Positions 1-8,788 of a stretch of DNA of 64,000 nucleotides are shown here, one piece after another. A model generated the notes under the pieces. It worked only from the letters and a program-made list of their open reading frames with translations. It made no database searches and was not told the origin of the DNA. Each line of letters opens with the position of its first letter. Position 1 is the first letter of the stretch. Source of the DNA: JAHDHW01 sp965220465 (GTDB lineage: Bacteria; Bacteroidota; Bacteroidia; Chitinophagales; Saprospiraceae). The stretch spans positions 124,001 to 188,000 of the forward strand of contig CBDCPZ010000018.1 of the NCBI GenBank assembly GCA_965220465.1. Reading direction: 5' to 3'. The position numbers and the translations under genes are program-made.

Positions 1-946
1 TAATTTTCGTTTTTTCAATATTGTAAATGGCATTAGCCTTCACTCTTATATTCTTCTGCGCTGAAAGATTGCGAGCCATGACAGCATCAGAAATCGTGTT
101 TAGCGGAACCCCAAGACTGATGGCTGCTTCAGTTGACCAACCACCGGTTCCCTTTTGAGAGGCGGCATCTAAAATCTTGTCCAAAAGATATTCGTTTCCT
201 TCTTTTTTTTGTAAAATATCAGTCGTTATTTCAAGCAAATAACTGTTTAAATTTGAAGCACTCCATGATTTGAAAATGGTAGAAATGTCCAAAGGAGAGA
301 GCTTCATTCCAAATCGCAGCAATTCATAAACTTCAGCGATGAGTTGCATCTCAGCATATTCGATTCCATTGTGCACCATTTTTACAAAATGCCCGGAACC
401 TTCAGCACCGATGTAAGCACAACAAGGGGTTTCATTTTTATCTTTCGCAGCTATTTTTTCTAAAAAAGGAGCCACTCTTTTATAGCTTTCAGGACTTCCG
501 CCAGGCATGATCGAAGGACCAAAACGAGCGCCTTCTTCTCCACCGGAGATTCCAGTCCCTACGAATTTTATATGATGTTTTTGAAGTAGTTTAATACGAC
601 TTACGGTATCCAAATAATGTGAATTGCCGCCATCAATCAGCAAATCATCTGTATCCAGCAAAGGAATTAAAGAAGTAATCAGGCTATCCACCGGCGCACC
701 GGCTTTTACCATGAAAAGGATATTTCTTGGCTTCTGAATGGATTGGATAAAAGCTGTTAATTCATCAAAACCCAGTAATTTTTTGTTGGGATTTTTTTCA
801 ATGAAATTTTTAGCAATATCAACTTCTTCGTTCGGTATATGTCGGTTGAAAACAGAAAGTTTTATATTATTGTCGGCGAAATTAAGAGCTAGGTTTTGCC
901 CCATTACCCCCAAGCCAATTAATCCAAAATCAGATTTTTGGTTCAT
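1..946 (-). CDS. gnd: 6-phosphogluconate dehydrogenase, 3' end beyond window
   Basis: NADP/NAD-dependent oxidative decarboxylation of 6-phosphogluconate to ribulose 5-phosphate in the cytosolic pentose phosphate pathway. The first 315 codons are present of the roughly 470 usual for the family; the rest lies left of the window. Visible features are the N-terminal Rossmann motif GLGVMGQNLALN right after the start, the substrate-binding signature GTGISGGEEGARFGPSIMPG near residues 128-147, and NGIEYAEMQL in the helical domain. The ATG at 946-944 overlaps the end of gntK by 17 bp, so the two are probably translationally coupled. Together they form a gluconate-to-pentose route: gluconokinase makes 6-phosphogluconate and this enzyme consumes it. 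Identification is firm. Confidence 0.96.
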   Translation of the reverse strand, partial: MNQKSDFGLIGLGVMGQNLALNFADNNIKLSVFNRHIPNEEVDIAKNFIEKNPNKKLLGFDELTAFIQSIQKPRNILFMVKAGAPVDSLITSLIPLLDTDDLLIDGGNSHYLDTVSRIKLLQKHHIKFVGTGISGGEEGARFGPSIMPGGSPESYKRVAPFLEKIAAKDKNETPCCAYIGAEGSGHFVKMVHNGIEYAEMQLIAEVYELLRFGMKLSPLDISTIFKSWSASNLNSYLLEITTDILQKKEGNEYLLDKILDAASQKGTGGWSTEAAISLGVPLNTISDAVMARNLSAQKNIRVKANAIYNIEKTKI

Positions 947-1430
947 CTTTTTTCAATTGATTAATGATGTGATTGGTTATTTGGTCAGTTGATTCTTCAA
1001 TTGAAACATGGATCGCATCAGTCGGAATCTCCAAAGTTTCAAATTGAGATTGCAGTAAATTTTCATCAAAGAAATGATTTTTTCGGGAAACGAGCCGTTT
1101 TTTAATCAAATTAAATGACCCAGAAAGGTAAATAAAACGAAAGGCTTTATTTGAAACTTTAGTCAGCCTTTCTCTATAAATTTGCTTCAAAGCCGAACAA
1201 GCCAGGACTGCGCCACCTTTTGCTTCCCAGCATTTTATTTGTTTTCCCAGTTCATCCAACCATGGCCATCGATCATCATCATTTAGAGGAAATCCATTTG
1301 CCATTTTTTCGATATTTGAACGCGGGTGAAAGTCATCAGCATCGTAAAAAGGTAAATTCATTTTTTTACCCAGAAGCTTCCCAACACTGGTTTTTCCACT
1401 TCCAGAAACGCCCATTATTATAATTATCAA
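930..1430 (-). CDS. gntK: Gluconokinase
   Basis: ATP-dependent phosphorylation of D-gluconate to 6-phosphogluconate. At 166 residues it has the normal length for the GntK/IdnK family. The P-loop GVSGSGKT lies at residues 7-14, followed by the family block YDADDFHP and a later LACSALK segment. It is the middle gene of a minus-strand operon: it starts 18 bp after the upstream unknown gene and overlaps gnd, whose product uses the 6-phosphogluconate. A second in-frame ATG lies at residue 6, just before the P-loop, but the longer start keeps the first beta strand and is preferred. No gluconate permease is visible next to it. Confidence 0.95.
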   Translation of the reverse strand: MIIIIMGVSGSGKTSVGKLLGKKMNLPFYDADDFHPRSNIEKMANGFPLNDDDRWPWLDELGKQIKCWEAKGGAVLACSALKQIYRERLTKVSNKAFRFIYLSGSFNLIKKRLVSRKNHFFDENLLQSQFETLEIPTDAIHVSIEESTDQITNHIINQLKKDEPKI

Positions 1431-1448
1431 AATGCTATTTTTTATATA

Positions 1449-2090
1449 TTACACAAATTCTCCATAACCTCCCAAACCTTCTTCCTCTTGCAACATTCGG
1501 AAGATCAATAACCCTTTGTTATGAAATTCTTTGATGATTTCCGGCTTATGACGCTTCCCTTTTTTATAAAAAATAATTGAATTGTTGCGTCCTTCGAGTG
1601 ACCAGTTTTTTTCGACTGTAAAAAAATGTAAAACGTCTTCATTAAATGTATTTCGAACATCATTTTCCTGCTCTCCTTTCAACAAATATTGTTTTGAAAA
1701 TTCCGGATAAAACTCAAAATTGATATCCTTTTTCATACCCAGAAAGAACCCAACCTTGTGGAAAAAATGTTCAGGCTTCAGCAAAAATTGAGGCAACGCC
1801 AGCTCTGGCGAATGTAAATAAAATACGGTTTGTTTATACACTGAAGTAGATTTTCCTCCTCCTATCACAAAGCGAAAATCAAAAATACGAATATCAAGTT
1901 CATTTTCGCCATCAACACTAATTAGCATATTTTTGATGCTTTTGCTATGTCCCTGTGAAAATAATTTGAAATCAGACAAATAATCAATCAGACCATATTT
2001 GCCGGATTCATAAAAATCCATGTTCAGGTCTTCGGCGACTTTACGCATATTATTTCTGCGTTTATTAAAAAGATTTGAAAAGAAGGACAT
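1449..2090 (-). CDS. Conserved hypothetical protein, 213 aa
   Basis: I do not recognise a family. The protein has no signal peptide and no membrane segment. It opens with a basic stretch (NKRRNNMRK), and the body is a mixed alpha/beta sequence rich in aromatic residues with a GGGKSTSVYKQTVFYL stretch. That stretch is not a P-loop, because the GxxxxGK spacing is wrong. It ends with an acidic, glycine-rich tail (EEEGLGGYGEF). It lies 18 bp upstream of gntK on the same strand and is probably the first gene of the gntK-gnd operon, but nothing in the sequence ties it to gluconate metabolism. The reading frame is well supported by length and codon use; the function is unknown. Confidence 0.75.
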   Translation of the reverse strand: MSFFSNLFNKRRNNMRKVAEDLNMDFYESGKYGLIDYLSDFKLFSQGHSKSIKNMLISVDGENELDIRIFDFRFVIGGGKSTSVYKQTVFYLHSPELALPQFLLKPEHFFHKVGFFLGMKKDINFEFYPEFSKQYLLKGEQENDVRNTFNEDVLHFFTVEKNWSLEGRNNSIIFYKKGKRHKPEIIKEFHNKGLLIFRMLQEEEGLGGYGEFV

Positions 2091-2176
2091 GTGTTTTGGT
2101 TATGACAAAAGAATACATTTATTTAGCGGGCTAAGATAAAAATTTTAAGAAGCTTTTTGAATTAAAATATATTTTC

Positions 2177-3292
2177 GTGAGCCATTTAAAAGAAGTAGCA
2201 TCGGTGTTTTTCAAATTAGGGACCATAGCTTTTGGTGGACCGGCGGCGCATATCGCCATGATGGAGGAAGAAGTGGTTACAAAGCGAAAATGGATGACTC
2301 GTGAACATTTTCTGGACCTGGTTGGTGCGACAAATCTGATACCCGGACCAAATTCTACAGAAATGACGATGCATTGTGGCTATCAGCGAGCGGGCGTTTT
2401 AGGATTGTTCGTTGCGGGCATTTGCTTTATTTTTCCAGCAGTAGTTCTGACAGGGATACTCGCTTACTTTTATGTTGAATATGGTGAACTTCCGATGATT
2501 GCTCCTTTTCTGTATGGCATAAAACCGGCTGTTTTGGCGATCATTTTAGGAGCTATTTATAAATTGGGCAAAAAAGCGTTGAAGAGTTGGCAATTAGGAG
2601 TTATAGGAGTGATTGTCATAGTTGCTAATGCGCTGGGAGTCAATGAAATATTTTCCATTCTTGGTGGTGGTCTGATCGGAATGGTCTGGTTAAGTATCGG
2701 TCAACAAAAAAGTTTGAAAAGTTTTTTACCATTGATGTTGTTTGGCTTTTTTAATACGACTACTCAGATAGGTACAATGAAGTTGTTTTGGGTCTTTTTT
2801 AAGATCGGAGCAGTATTATTTGGAAGCGGCTATGTTTTAGTGGCGTATCTGGATGGAGAGTTGGTTCAGCAATTGGGCTGGTTGACACGGGCAGAACTTT
2901 TAGACGCAATTGCAATTGGGCAGTTTACGCCAGGACCGGTGCTTTCAACAGCTACTTTTATCGGGTTTCAAATCAATGGCTGGCAGGGTGCTTTAGCTGC
3001 TACGGCGGGGATTTTCTTACCTTCTTTTTTCTTTGTGTGGATTCTTAATCCCTTGATTCCAAAATTGCGTCAATCGAAGATAACCGCCCTCTTTTTAGAT
3101 GCTGTAAATATTAGTGCAGTTTCAATAATGATTGTTGCGACTTTTCATCTTGGACAAAGTGTGCTTTTGGATTGGAAAGCCTGGTTAATAGCCATTTTAA
3201 GTGCAATAATTTATTTTGGTTGGCAAAAAGTTAATGTACTTTGGTTGATTCTTGGTAGCGCTGTTTTGGGTTATTTGTTATCTTTCATTTAA
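2177..3292 (+). CDS. chrA: Chromate/anion transporter, CHR family (two CHR domains)
   Basis: Inner-membrane transporter of the CHR family, whose characterised members export chromate by proton antiport. At 371 residues it is a full-length bidomain member. The first half carries FGGPAAHIAMMEEE and a GATNLIPGPNSTEM block; the second repeats the pattern with FGSGYVLVAYL and IGQFTPGPVLSTATF. About ten hydrophobic helices are visible. Translation starts at GTG 2177 (protein MSHLKEV); no ATG fits upstream. It is a monocistronic plus-strand gene. A decayed carbonic anhydrase begins only a few bases after its stop, so the 3' flank has been rearranged. The chromate substrate is inferred from the family. 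Confidence 0.9.
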   Translation: MSHLKEVASVFFKLGTIAFGGPAAHIAMMEEEVVTKRKWMTREHFLDLVGATNLIPGPNSTEMTMHCGYQRAGVLGLFVAGICFIFPAVVLTGILAYFYVEYGELPMIAPFLYGIKPAVLAIILGAIYKLGKKALKSWQLGVIGVIVIVANALGVNEIFSILGGGLIGMVWLSIGQQKSLKSFLPLMLFGFFNTTTQIGTMKLFWVFFKIGAVLFGSGYVLVAYLDGELVQQLGWLTRAELLDAIAIGQFTPGPVLSTATFIGFQINGWQGALAATAGIFLPSFFFVWILNPLIPKLRQSKITALFLDAVNISAVSIMIVATFHLGQSVLLDWKAWLIAILSAIIYFGWQKVNVLWLILGSAVLGYLLSFI

Positions 3293-3294
3293 AA

Positions 3295-3729
3295 AAATTA
3301 TCAAAAGGTCAGAATCCGGATATTTTATACATCGGGTGCGCTGCTAGCAGAGTGACTGCTGAAGATCTAATGGGCGTACAACCGGGAGAAGTTTTCGTTT
3401 CCAGAAATATAGCAAACATGGTAATTAGTACGGATGTAAGTATGATGTCGGTAATAACCATGGTTACGGAACATAAGGGATGTTTACCGAATTCATGGGA
3501 AAGAACTCAATTTGATTGAAGATGAAGAAAAAAAATATAAAAGATTGGTCGAACTCAAGGTGCAAGAGCAATGTATTAATGTAATCAAAACAGCTGAAGT
3601 TTAATTGGCTAGCCGGGAGCGTAACCTATCTGTTCATGGTTGGGTGTTTGATATCACACCGGTAAATTGATAGATTTAAACATTGACTTTGAGGAAGTGC
3701 TGAAAGATATTATGGAAATTTATAGCTAG
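3295..3729 (+). pseudogene. Beta-carbonic anhydrase remnant
   Basis: Three fragments of one beta-class carbonic anhydrase are readable in order. Fragment 1 (3295-3519) reads KLSKGQNPDILYIGC, continues through RVTAEDLMG and PGEVFV.RNIANMVI, and ends in TGA. Fragment 2 (about 3500-3660) reads NLIEDEEKKYKRLVEL, QEQCINVIKTAEV, then a stop and VHGWVFDI. Fragment 3, in another frame (to the TAG at 3727), reads GKLIDLNIDFEEVLKDIMEI. The N-terminal ~30 codons are missing. The central part with the H-x2-C zinc ligands is deleted, and the catalytic Asp of the usual C-x-D-S-R motif is Ala (GCAASR). Several stops and at least two frame changes make it non-functional. It sits between chrA and an insertion sequence. 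Confidence 0.88.
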
Positions 3730-3759
3730 ACCGTGATTCCTAAAAAGCTTTAATATACA

Positions 3760-3790
3760 AGAGCCCAATCAATAGTTTTGACTGGACTCT
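3760..3790 (-). terminator. Hairpin, probable old terminator of the symporter gene
   Basis: The arms are AGAGCCCAATCA and TGACTGGACTCT with a 7-nt loop. Read as minus-strand RNA the stem is fully paired, with two G-U wobbles; read as plus-strand RNA it has two mismatches. It therefore fits better as a terminator for the minus-strand Na+/phosphate symporter at 4900. The insertion sequence at 3815-4886 now lies between that gene and the hairpin. There is no strong U tract, so the function is inferred. Confidence 0.45.
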
Positions 3791-3814
3791 CAATATTATG
3801 TAATAAAAAGATAA

Positions 3815-4886
3815 ATGAGGGGTGGGCATAAATAAAAGAAGCCTTTGCCCCAATGAAAATATCTGTGGATATTAGTTTGAGACAAAGACTCAAATTAACA
3901 TGTCCACTAAAATAGTTGAAATCTTACAATTTCTGCAAAAATGCTATAATAGCTATGAGCAGAAACGAGGCAGAGGAAGACCATTTGTGTATTCTTTGGC
4001 CTCCATGACCTTATTTTTTATGGTAATGTCCTTGAAACGGATATATACTTTCAAGGCAATGACCAAATATGCTAAAGCGCATTTCGAAGCTTTTGGCTTT
4101 CCATCAGCCCCGTCACGTAAAACGATACGTAGACGATTTTTGAGTTTGCCCAGGTATATCCATTGGCTCTTACCGCAAATAACGGTACAATGCCAGGAAT
4201 TGGAATACCGGCAGTTTCGTTGCTCTTGGGCATTTGTTGACAAAAGTGTTTTCCGGGCCCTTGGCGGCCTGTGGCACAAAAAGAATATGGAGGCAGGCAT
4301 AGTCCCCCATTCCTCTATTGACACAGATGCTTCCTGGTCTAAGAGTGCTTATCATGGCTGGCGATTCGGCTATGGGCTACACTTAGTATGCCTGCAAAAT
4401 CGTTTCCCTGTTTCAGCCTGGGTAAGCACCGCTTCGGATAAGGACTACTCCTGGATTGACAAACTGATCCAGGGAATCAAAGACCTGATCGGCATCATTG
4501 TGGGTGACGCAGGATACCAATCTTTGAAAGTCATTCAACGACTGTATGAGGATTATGATATCTTGCTCCAAACACCGAAAGTGTTTACCACTTATGTCAA
4601 ACAACCATTCGTAAAATGGTACAACTCGATGGTTCAATTGGCCGAAGCCAAATGGCTTTATAGACATCGTAAACCATCTATCGAACCTTTATTTTCTCTC
4701 ATCAAGCAACTTTTTGACCTAGAAGGAGAAAAACAACTGCCTTACAAGGGCATTGATAAAGTCTCTGCTTTTTTAATGATCGGCCCTTTAGCCGTTCAAC
4801 TGATGATGAGAGACAATTTTTTAAATAATAGGCCGTGGGCTTCAACTCAAGCATTTTTAAACGAATTTAAATAATGCCCACCCCTC
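3815..4886 (+). mobile_element. Complete insertion sequence with DDE transposase
   Basis: An element of about 1.07 kb with perfect 14-bp terminal inverted repeats, TGAGGGGTGGGCAT at 3816-3829 and its complement at 4874-4887. It is flanked by a direct repeat of 12-13 bp, AATAAAAAGATAA, at 3802-3814 and 4887-4899; the boundary is ambiguous by one base. A target duplication this long is in the range reported for IS4-family elements. It carries one intact transposase gene whose stop codon touches the right repeat. The perfect ends, perfect duplication and open gene all point to a recent insertion. It landed just before the stop codon of the minus-strand symporter at 4900. Confidence 0.9.
3900..4874 (+). 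CDS. DDE transposase, IS4/IS5-like
   Basis: This 324-residue transposase catalyses cut-and-paste of the surrounding element. A basic N-terminal region (RGRGRPFVYS, then SRKTIRRRF) looks like the DNA-binding part. Candidate acidic residues of the RNase H-like core are the Asp in AFVDKSVF (about residue 114), the Asp in IVGDAGYQ (about residue 202), and the Glu in the C-terminal block RKPSIEPLFSLIKQ, which resembles the Y-R-E-K region of IS4/IS5 relatives. It is uninterrupted and fills almost the whole element. The exact family is not certain: it is shorter than typical IS4 transposases, although the 12-13 bp target duplication fits that family. Confidence 0.85.
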   Translation: MSTKIVEILQFLQKCYNSYEQKRGRGRPFVYSLASMTLFFMVMSLKRIYTFKAMTKYAKAHFEAFGFPSAPSRKTIRRRFLSLPRYIHWLLPQITVQCQELEYRQFRCSWAFVDKSVFRALGGLWHKKNMEAGIVPHSSIDTDASWSKSAYHGWRFGYGLHLVCLQNRFPVSAWVSTASDKDYSWIDKLIQGIKDLIGIIVGDAGYQSLKVIQRLYEDYDILLQTPKVFTTYVKQPFVKWYNSMVQLAEAKWLYRHRKPSIEPLFSLIKQLFDLEGEKQLPYKGIDKVSAFLMIGPLAVQLMMRDNFLNNRPWASTQAFLNEFK

Positions 4887-4899
4887 AATAAAAAGATAA

Positions 4900-6603
4900 T
4901 TATATTTCTCCTACGATTGATTCGGTAACATTAATAATATGATCACCGACTCTTTCCAAAGAAGAGAAAAGGTTGCTGTAAACCATGGCACTGTTGATGT
5001 TGTAATCTTTATCAGACTCCATGTGTTCTGCATTTTCTTTACGAAGTTTGTTTCGTAAAGTATTGATTTTTCGTTCGATGGCTACAGCTGAATCTTTAGT
5101 AACCTTGTGGTAATGCTCAGCATTTAAGTTTTCAATCATTATTTTAAACCCTTCGTCAACCAAACCAAACATTTCATTCAAACGATCTCTTTGATGTTGG
5201 TTAAACCAGATCTTACCTTCTAATTTACGCTCAATAGTTTTTGACATTTGATAGAAAATATCGCCCGTTCTTTCCAAATCATTACAAACATTCATGATGC
5301 TCCTTATTCTTACCGATAGATTATTTGAAACATCTTCTCTTGATATTTTTGTCAAAAACTCTGTGATTTCAATTTCCAGTCTGTCAGTGATATCTTCATA
5401 CTTCTTCAGCTTTTTCAGCATCTTTCTTTGCTTTTTGGCCTCAGTTGTGCCCAAAAGCTCTTGAGAAAATTCTGACATCCGAGCAGTGATTTCGCCATAT
5501 TTTGCAGCTTCCTTTTGAGCTTCCAAGATAGAAAGTTCAGGTATTTGTACAGCTGTGCCAATGTATTCTAGCCTGAATTCTTCATCTTCTTCGCCTCTTG
5601 ATGGAACAATCTTAGTAACAATTTTTGCAATCAGAGGAACAAACCCAAGCATTAATAGAGTATTAATAATATTGAAAGAAGTATGAAAAAGGGAAAGCTG
5701 TAATTCTGCTTGTTCTTTATCCAAACCAGGTATAAATGTTTGCAGAAATGCCTGAAACGGTTCCCACATATTTTGGACAAATTTTATAAAAAACGGAAAC
5801 AAAATGATCATCCAAAGAACGCCGAGCATATTAAAAATTAAATGGGCTCTCGCGGCTCGTTTAGCATGTACGTTCCCCACCAATGCTGCTATATTTGCGG
5901 TGATTGTTGTTCCAATATTTTCTCCAAGTACCATTGCAGCTGCCACTTCAAATGGAATAACGCCATTAAACAAAAGAGTCAATGTAAGTGCCATTGCAGC
6001 ACTGGAAGACTGTATAATTACAGTGAGTATTGTACCGATTCCTACAAACAATATGGTAGAAAGTATCCCGTAGTTAGTATAGTTAGTCAGAAAAGCCAAG
6101 ACCTCAGGATTGCTTTTCAAGTCTGGTACTGCATCCTTTAAATAAGCCAAACCGAGAAACAATATTGCGAAACCCATAATTGTTTCACCAATACTTTTAA
6201 CAACCGCTTTGTTAAAAAACAATAGCGGCATTCCAATTCCCATTAAAGGCAAGGCAAATGAAGCTATTTTTACTTTAAAGCCAAAAATTGAGATCAACCA
6301 GGCGGTTACAGTTGTACCAATATTAGCTCCCATAATAACTCCGATTGACTCCGTCAAAGTCAACAATCCTGCATTGGCAAAACTCACTATCATCACCGTA
6401 GTGGCAGAAGATGATTGTAAAAGTGCTGTAATGAAGAATCCACTAAAAACACCAAGAAAACGAGTTCGGGTCATCGTTCGAAGGATGTTTCTAAGTTGCG
6501 ATCCTGCTGCTTTTTGTATGCCTTCGCTCATTATTTTCATTCCGAAAATAAAGAAGGCTAAGGCGCCAATTATTTTCATAAAATCAAAAAATCCAAATTC
6601 CAC
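4900..6603 (-). CDS. Na+/phosphate cotransporter with PhoU-like C-terminal domain (paralogue 1)
   Basis: Inner-membrane sodium-dependent phosphate symporter of the NptA/PNaS (NaPi-IIb-like) family, 567 residues. The membrane part holds the two inverted QSSSA repeats (LLQSSSATTVMIVSF near residue 62 and IIQSSSAAMALTLTL near residue 198), paired with GANIGTTVTAWL and GENIGTTITANI. After residue ~350 comes a helical PhoU-like domain. It is closely similar along its length to the next gene, so the pair arose by tandem duplication. No Pho-box-like array is visible upstream. An insertion sequence now lies directly after its stop codon. The substrate is taken from the family and from the porin nearby. 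Confidence 0.9.
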   Translation of the reverse strand: MEFGFFDFMKIIGALAFFIFGMKIMSEGIQKAAGSQLRNILRTMTRTRFLGVFSGFFITALLQSSSATTVMIVSFANAGLLTLTESIGVIMGANIGTTVTAWLISIFGFKVKIASFALPLMGIGMPLLFFNKAVVKSIGETIMGFAILFLGLAYLKDAVPDLKSNPEVLAFLTNYTNYGILSTILFVGIGTILTVIIQSSSAAMALTLTLLFNGVIPFEVAAAMVLGENIGTTITANIAALVGNVHAKRAARAHLIFNMLGVLWMIILFPFFIKFVQNMWEPFQAFLQTFIPGLDKEQAELQLSLFHTSFNIINTLLMLGFVPLIAKIVTKIVPSRGEEDEEFRLEYIGTAVQIPELSILEAQKEAAKYGEITARMSEFSQELLGTTEAKKQRKMLKKLKKYEDITDRLEIEITEFLTKISREDVSNNLSVRIRSIMNVCNDLERTGDIFYQMSKTIERKLEGKIWFNQHQRDRLNEMFGLVDEGFKIMIENLNAEHYHKVTKDSAVAIERKINTLRNKLRKENAEHMESDKDYNINSAMVYSNLFSSLERVGDHIINVTESIVGEI

Positions 6604-6920
6604 TTGTTTAAAATTTAGGTTAATTCGTTTGTTTTAAAAATGAATTAGTATTAAAAAATAAAGTTTTTTAGAGCGCTAAATAAAAAGGCCTTAGCATTTA
6701 TATTTGGCAATTAAGTTGGTTCAATGCTAAAAGTAACTAAGATTATTGAACAATTCATTGAGGGATAAAAAGTTGTTCAAAAACAGTTAGGCAAAATGAA
6801 TACCAGCTTTCGATAAACCTAATTTTAATATTTTATAAAACATCTGGAAAGAAGAGTATTAAAAGGGAAACCCTTTTCAAGAGCAGGAAAAGAAATATTG
6901 AGAAGTTACAATAAATAGGA

Positions 6921-6967
6921 AAACCTCCTGTGTTTTGATTGATTTATTCAAATTTCCACAGGAGGTT
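6921..6967 (-). terminator. Hairpin terminator downstream of symporter paralogue 2
   Basis: The arms AAACCTCCTGTG (6921-6932) and CACAGGAGGTTT (6957-6968) are perfectly complementary around a 24-nt AT-rich loop. A T run follows on the plus strand and a shorter one on the minus strand. It lies 55 bp beyond the stop of the 7023-8717 gene and within the 419-bp gap before paralogue 1, so the two symporters are probably separate transcripts. Apart from this hairpin I see nothing recognisable between 6604 and 7022. Confidence 0.7.
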
Positions 6968-7022
6968 TTTTTGAATCACCTCGTTTTTCCAGATGATCTT
7001 TAATTTATAAACACGGCATTGA

Positions 7023-8717
7023 TTAGATTTCTCCGACGATTGATTCGGTTACATTAATCATATGATCTCCAATTCTTTCTAACGAAGAGAACATGTTATT
7101 ATAAACCATTGCACTGTTGATATTATAATCATCGCCAGTTTCAATATCTGCTGCATTTTCCTTACGAAGCGTGTTACGAAGCGCATTGATTTTCCGTTCA
7201 ATTGCCATTGCTGAATCTTTGGTGACTTTATGATAATGTTCAGCATTAAGATTGGCAATCATGATTTTGAATCCTTCGTCAACCAAGCCAAACATTTCAA
7301 GTATTCGATCTCTTTGATGTTGGTTGAACCAGATTTTATCTTCGATTTTCCGCTCGATGGCTTTTGACATTTGGTAAAAAATATCACCCATTCTTTCCAA
7401 ATCATTACAAATATTCAGAATACTTCGAATTTTAACTGACAAGGATTCAGAAACATCTTCAGTGGATATCTTTGTCAAAAACTCTGTGATTTCTATTTCC
7501 AGTCTGTCAGTGATATCTTCATATTTTTTCAACTTTTTCAGCATCTTTCTTTGCTTTTTAGCATCAGTAGTTTGCAGTAAAGTTTGAGTGAACTCAGACA
7601 TCTTTTTGGTTAGTTCACCATAAACGGCAGCTTCTTTTTGAGCTTCCAAGATGGAAAGTTCCGGCGTTTTTATAGCTGTGCCAATGTATTTAAGATGATA
7701 TTCATCCTCATCTTCTTCTCCTTCCGGAACAGTCTTGATTGACAGTTTGACCAGCCAAGGGACAAAACCAATCAAAAGGATCACATTGGTTAGATTGAAT
7801 GCGGTGTGGAAAGCCGAGATTGCAATTGGTATAGCTTCTGGGTCATTGTATGGATCGCCCATTCCAAATGCGACTTGAACAAACGAAGCAAGCGCATGAA
7901 GGAAAAATGGCATTAAGAAAATCATCCAGGTTACCCCAATTATATTAAATAAGGAGTGAATTCTGGCAGAACGTTTTGCATTAGTATTGCCTATCAAAGA
8001 AGCCAATTCAGCAGTAATCGTTGTACCAATATTTTCCCCTAAAATCATCGCTGCTCCCACTTCAAAAGGCAACCATCCGTTCAAACACATGGTAAGGGTA
8101 AGCGCCATTGCTGCACTCGAAGATTGAACAATTACAGTCAACAAAGCACCAACTAAAACAAAAATTATTCTTGAAAATATCCCCCACTGAGTAAAACCAG
8201 AGAGCCATTGCAATACTTCAGGATTACTTCGAATATCAGGAACCTGATCCTTCAAAAAGCTCAAACCCATAAACAAAAAGGCGAAGCCAATAATAAATTC
8301 TCCCCAATACCGCAGCTTTGCCCGGCTATTGAAGGTCATCGGTAAGGCTATCGCAATCAAAGGAAGCGAAAGGACATGTAATTTTACCTTAAACCCAAGG
8401 ATAGAAACCAGCCAGCCGGTGATGGTTGTACCGATATTTGCCCCCATCATTATACCGGCAGACTCTACCAAAGATATAAGTCCAGCGTTTACAAAACTCA
8501 CCGTCATTACTGTTGTTGCTGACGATGATTGTAACACTGCTGTCGTGAAAAAACCTGTAAATACTCCAATAAAACGATTTTGGGTCATCGTTCGGAGGAT
8601 GTTCCGCAATTGAGAACCGGCTGCTTTTTGGATACCTTCACTCATTACTTTCATTCCGTAGATGAAAAAAGCAAGAGCACCAGCAACTTTCAATAAGTCA
8701 AATATTCCGAATTCCAC
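7023..8717 (-). CDS. Na+/phosphate cotransporter with PhoU-like C-terminal domain (paralogue 2)
   Basis: Second sodium-phosphate symporter, 564 residues, with the same layout as its neighbour. VLQSSSATTVMTVSF and IVQSSSAAMALTLTM form the paired transport motifs, with GANIGTTITGWL and GENIGTTITAEL beside them. A PhoU-like four-helix region follows residue ~350. The C-terminal 200 residues are nearly identical to those of paralogue 1; the membrane loops differ more. It lies between paralogue 1 and a phosphate-type porin on the same strand, so outer- and inner-membrane steps of anion uptake are encoded side by side. A 10-bp inverted repeat at 8789-8824 lies upstream. Confidence 0.9.
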   Translation of the reverse strand: MEFGIFDLLKVAGALAFFIYGMKVMSEGIQKAAGSQLRNILRTMTQNRFIGVFTGFFTTAVLQSSSATTVMTVSFVNAGLISLVESAGIMMGANIGTTITGWLVSILGFKVKLHVLSLPLIAIALPMTFNSRAKLRYWGEFIIGFAFLFMGLSFLKDQVPDIRSNPEVLQWLSGFTQWGIFSRIIFVLVGALLTVIVQSSSAAMALTLTMCLNGWLPFEVGAAMILGENIGTTITAELASLIGNTNAKRSARIHSLFNIIGVTWMIFLMPFFLHALASFVQVAFGMGDPYNDPEAIPIAISAFHTAFNLTNVILLIGFVPWLVKLSIKTVPEGEEDEDEYHLKYIGTAIKTPELSILEAQKEAAVYGELTKKMSEFTQTLLQTTDAKKQRKMLKKLKKYEDITDRLEIEITEFLTKISTEDVSESLSVKIRSILNICNDLERMGDIFYQMSKAIERKIEDKIWFNQHQRDRILEMFGLVDEGFKIMIANLNAEHYHKVTKDSAMAIERKINALRNTLRKENAADIETGDDYNINSAMVYNNMFSSLERIGDHMINVTESIVGEI

Positions 8718-8788
8718 TTGTTTAAATTTTTGAATAATCTTTTCTTTTTAGAAAAAATTATAATTAAAAAATATTGTTTTTCAATAGT

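Noticed and set aside
738..992. 84-codon plus-strand ORF over gnd/gntK
   Set aside because: Antisense shadow of two well-identified genes, with no protein-like features of its own.
1449..2090. P-loop-like GGGKST in the hypothetical protein upstream of gntK
   Set aside because: The spacing does not fit GxxxxGK[ST] and no Walker B strand is visible.
3953..4667. Three minus-strand ORFs inside the first insertion sequence
   Set aside because: Antisense to an intact transposase; they have no recognisable domains and no start signals.
5804..6637. Plus-strand ORFs over the first symporter, and similar ones over the second and third
   Set aside because: They recur at the same place in all three paralogues because the sense codons are conserved; they are mirror frames, not genes.
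6604..6720. Possible Pho-type array before symporter paralogue 1 (GGTTAA, TTTTAA, TATTAA words)
   Set aside because: The words occur at irregular distances (14 and 17 bp), not the 11-bp period of the four accepted arrays.
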